Positions 61,773 through 64,000 of a stretch of 64,000 nt of DNA are shown piece by piece; within the stretch, counting starts at the first letter, position 1; every line of letters starts with the position of its first letter. The translations under genes and the position numbers were made by a program. The DNA comes from an uncultured Porticoccus sp. (GTDB taxonomy: Bacteria > Pseudomonadota > Gammaproteobacteria > Pseudomonadales > Porticoccaceae): the NCBI RefSeq assembly GCF_913061305.1, contig NZ_CAJXST010000002.1, forward strand, positions 186,001 through 250,000, written 5' to 3'. The notes under the pieces were generated by a model. It saw only the letters and a list, made by a program, of their open reading frames with translations, ran no database searches and had not been told where the DNA came from.

Positions 61773-62402
61773 GTGAGTCATCCCGTGGCGGAGGGCGGTG
61801 CCTTGGTGCTTCGGGATCTGCTGACCGAGGTGCGAGCCTGTACCCTGTGCAGGGATTTGCCGCTGGGGCCTAGGCCGGTATTGCGCGCGGAATCGACGGC
61901 CCAGATCCTGGTGATTGGCCAGGCGCCGGGGACCCGGGTGCACGCCAGTGGTATTCCCTGGGATGATCCCAGTGGCGATCGGTTGCGCCAGTGGCTTGGG
62001 GTCAGCAAAGCACAGTTTTACGACGCGGGATTTTTTGCGATTGTGCCGATGGGTTTTTGCTATCCGGGGCGGGGAAAATCCGGTGATTTGCCACCCAGGG
62101 CAGAATGTGCGCCCACCTGGCATGAGGCGATACTGAAGCGGTTGCCACAGATATCCCTGACCCTGTTGATCGGCCAATATGCCCAGCGCTATTATCTTGA
62201 GGATACACAACACCGGACGCTCACTGAGCGGGTCCGCCACTGGCGGGCTTGCCTGCCGGGTACCCTGCCTCTGGTTCATCCCTCGCCTCGCAATCGATAT
62301 TGGCTGGCTCAAAACCCATGGTTTGAAGCTGAACTGGTACCCTATTTAAAACAGGAGGTTGCAGTGAGACTCAACGCACGTGAAAGGATGTTTGCCGATT
62401 GA
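61773..62402 (+). CDS. Uracil-DNA glycosylase family protein
   Basis: This 209-residue protein of the UDG fold has motif A LVIGQAPGTRVHASGIPWDD and motif B LVHPSPRNRYWLAQNPWF. A CxxC pair (ACTLCRD, C24 and C27) resembles half of the iron-sulphur site of family 4 and 5 enzymes. Motif A lacks the classical GxxPG tail catalytic Asp/Glu pattern of UNG. It could repair uracil or another damaged base; several such DUF-like members have no proven activity. The start is GTG at 61773, four bases after the previous gene. Confidence 0.75.
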   Translation: MSHPVAEGGALVLRDLLTEVRACTLCRDLPLGPRPVLRAESTAQILVIGQAPGTRVHASGIPWDDPSGDRLRQWLGVSKAQFYDAGFFAIVPMGFCYPGRGKSGDLPPRAECAPTWHEAILKRLPQISLTLLIGQYAQRYYLEDTQHRTLTERVRHWRACLPGTLPLVHPSPRNRYWLAQNPWFEAELVPYLKQEVAVRLNARERMFAD

Positions 62403-62450
62403 GCTTTTTTTCAGTGGTCTGTTGCATCACACCGATATCAGGGATTAGAC

Positions 62451-63821
62451 ATGAGTAACCAGTTTCTCGATCGATCAAATTTTATTCGTGTGCCGGTCAG
62501 CGGTTTGAAGCTGGGCATGCTGGTGACTGAGTTGGATCGCCCCTGGCTGGAAACACCGTTTTTGTTGCAGGGTTTTGTGATACGTCATCCCTCTGAAATT
62601 CGCAAATTGCAGGAGTACTGTGATTACGTGTTTGTGGAAAAGGAAGGCCGCCTTTGGGGTGAAAAGAAAGATCCGTTCAGAGCCAGTTTTGGCCGTTCAA
62701 AGCGCAGTGTAGCCGCCAGCTCCGGTGGTAATACCCTGCACAAAAGAGCGCGCGTTGATAATGACAGCTCTTCGCTTATTCAGGCAATGAATTCCCGGCC
62801 GGAGTACCCAGCGCAGAACACGGTGGAAAAGGAACATCCCGTGGCGCGCAGGGCCTACCAGGCCGCCCATAGCCAGGTGGAAAACCTGCTGGAGCAGGCC
62901 AGGCTCGGCAATGTCCTGGATACTCAGGGGGCTAAAGATGTCGTAGGCAATTGCATTGACAGTATCTTGCGCAATCCCAGCGCGCTGTTATGGATGGTGA
63001 AAATCAAGCACATGGATTACTACACCATGGAGCATTGCCTGAACGTCTGTATCCTCGCCATCGCGTTTGGCCGTCATCTCCGGCTACCCGAGAATGAGCT
63101 GATCAATCTCGGAGTTGGTGGTCTATTGCACGATGTGGGCAAGATGCAGATACCGGACAAGATTCTCAATAAGCCAGGCAAGCTGACTGAAGAAGAGTTT
63201 GTCTTAATGAAGACTCACCCTGAGGAAGGACGCAAACTGCTGATGAAGTCTCAGGGTAGCCTCAGTTCTGCTATCGATGTAGCCATCAATCATCATGAGC
63301 GAATGGACGGCAAGGGCTACCCTCGCGGATTGTTTGCTCACGAGTTGTCCAGTTATGCCCGCATCATTGCCATCGTGGATGCTTTTGATGCCATGACAAG
63401 TGAGCGCTGTTATGACGAAGCCCGATCTACTCTGGAATCACTGAAAGAGATTTACCGGCATCGCGGTACCCACTTTGATGAGGGCCTGGCACTGGAGTTT
63501 ATTCAGCTGATGGGCCCCTACCCGCCAGGGACAATCGTCGAGTTAGGGAATGGTTATGTCGGTATTGTGCTTTCCTCACAAACCAAAAAACGCCACTTGC
63601 CCAACGTCAAGTTGGTGCTCGACAGTGATAAACAGCCTATTCCTGAGGAATTTATAGATCTGCTGGATGTGGAGCGTGACACGGTGCCCCGTGAGTGGCT
63701 GATTCATCGGGTGTTGAAAGATGGTGAACACGGCGTGTTCCTGAAAGACTATCCGGTGAAAACGGCTGAAGCCAGCAGTCACGTTTCCGAAAATCCTGGG
63801 CTCCAGGGCGATCAGGATTGA
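62451..63821 (+). CDS. HD-GYP domain c-di-GMP phosphodiesterase
   Basis: This 456-residue protein begins with a DUF3391-like N-terminal domain (about residues 8-130, IRVPVSGLKLGMLVTELDRPW). The HD-GYP domain follows (about 150-330) with H227-D228 in LLHDVGKMQIP, and the signature HHERMDGKGYP beginning at H281. It therefore keeps the metal ligands and GYP motif expected of an active c-di-GMP hydrolase. A C-terminal DUF-like tail (about 340-456) has no recognised function. With the PAS-GGDEF-EAL protein at 4532, it forms the c-di-GMP set of this window. Confidence 0.92.
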   Translation: MSNQFLDRSNFIRVPVSGLKLGMLVTELDRPWLETPFLLQGFVIRHPSEIRKLQEYCDYVFVEKEGRLWGEKKDPFRASFGRSKRSVAASSGGNTLHKRARVDNDSSSLIQAMNSRPEYPAQNTVEKEHPVARRAYQAAHSQVENLLEQARLGNVLDTQGAKDVVGNCIDSILRNPSALLWMVKIKHMDYYTMEHCLNVCILAIAFGRHLRLPENELINLGVGGLLHDVGKMQIPDKILNKPGKLTEEEFVLMKTHPEEGRKLLMKSQGSLSSAIDVAINHHERMDGKGYPRGLFAHELSSYARIIAIVDAFDAMTSERCYDEARSTLESLKEIYRHRGTHFDEGLALEFIQLMGPYPPGTIVELGNGYVGIVLSSQTKKRHLPNVKLVLDSDKQPIPEEFIDLLDVERDTVPREWLIHRVLKDGEHGVFLKDYPVKTAEASSHVSENPGLQGDQD

Positions 63822-63874
63822 TCGCAACAGTTGGCAGAACAGGGAAATATTTCCAGAGGCACGGTCTGTACCAA

Positions 63875-64000
63875 TCAATCCACAGCCGGTTTTTCCCGGT
63901 TGCCAGCGCGGGGTGTGTAACAGATTTCACTGATCAGCCACAGCGCCGCGGTGCCCTTGATGGCCAGAGATATCTCATCATTGAGGCACTTGCCCAGGAG
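63875..64000 (-). CDS. C-terminal end of an unidentified minus-strand gene (partial)
   Basis: From the right edge an open frame runs leftward 41 codons to a TGA at 63877-63875, reading LLGKCLNDEISLAIKG, then TAALWLISEICYT and a polar end. It starts beyond the window, and its 3' end is convergent with the HD-GYP gene 53 bp away. The hydrophobic-polar pattern looks like a helical C-terminus. No family is recognised. Confidence 0.45.
   Translation of the reverse strand, partial: LLGKCLNDEISLAIKGTAALWLISEICYTPRAGNREKPAVD

Noticed and set aside
63808-63825. Hairpin GCGATCA-GGAT-TGATCGC at the end of the HD-GYP gene as a terminator
   Set aside because: Good stem, but it overlaps the stop codon and no T-run follows on either strand.

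Overview
The window looks like a chromosomal segment of a free-living, probably marine gammaproteobacterium of the broad Pseudomonadales/Cellvibrionales/Alteromonadales type. Evidence: the ilvC-pssA-leuA order, a holD-rimI pair, prfC, purT, a NhaD sodium/proton antiporter, a SulP anion transporter, several RND efflux systems, RegB/RegA (RoxS/RoxR-like) redox control and c-di-GMP enzymes. Base composition is moderately GC-rich except in parts of a restriction-modification island. No rRNA, tRNA or CRISPR array was found.

Layout. 1-10012 (+ strand): end of ilvC, pssA, leuA (behind a candidate Leu attenuator), holD, rimI, a GGDEF/EAL regulator with a near-perfect CRP-type site upstream, a DUF523/DUF1722 protein, an NfeD-SPFH membrane module and a small lipoprotein. 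10043-15157 (- strand): a degenerate universal stress protein, a Lon-like protease and RegB/RegA. 15425-23107 (- strand): one tightly overlapping operon for an AcrB-type RND pump (outer membrane factor, adaptor, pump) ending in its own two-component system. 23202-29006 (- strand): a heavy-metal RND system (OMF, adaptor, CzcA-type pump, DUF3240), divergent from a second two-component system (29180-31177), with an inverted repeat between them. 31186-35537 (- strand): a SulP/USP pair and NhaD, with a long intergenic region holding a promoter with an overlapping palindrome. 36008-41157 (+): prfC and a run of membrane-protein genes ending in an O-methyltransferase.

41158-51104 is a defence island between the O-methyltransferase and purT. 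Its type I restriction-modification genes are in the unusual order hsdR-hsdS-...-hsdM. The gap between S and M holds a two-gene DUF6978-DUF1828 cassette and a RhuM-Fic fusion gene. The cassette is bracketed by copies of one IS200-like/RAYT element: a truncated copy, a 192-bp MITE-like derivative and a near-complete copy. Both longer copies carry the same in-frame TGA. This is the most interesting part of the window and the best candidate for an undescribed accessory defence or addiction module.

51105-64000: purT, an SLC13 permease with two RCK_C domains split by an acidic linker, SelO divergent from a cyclic-nucleotide-binding protein, a third RND system, a uracil-DNA-glycosylase-family protein, an HD-GYP phosphodiesterase, and the 3' end of an unidentified minus-strand gene at the right edge. 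All functional calls rest on recognised motifs and context only; no searches were run.
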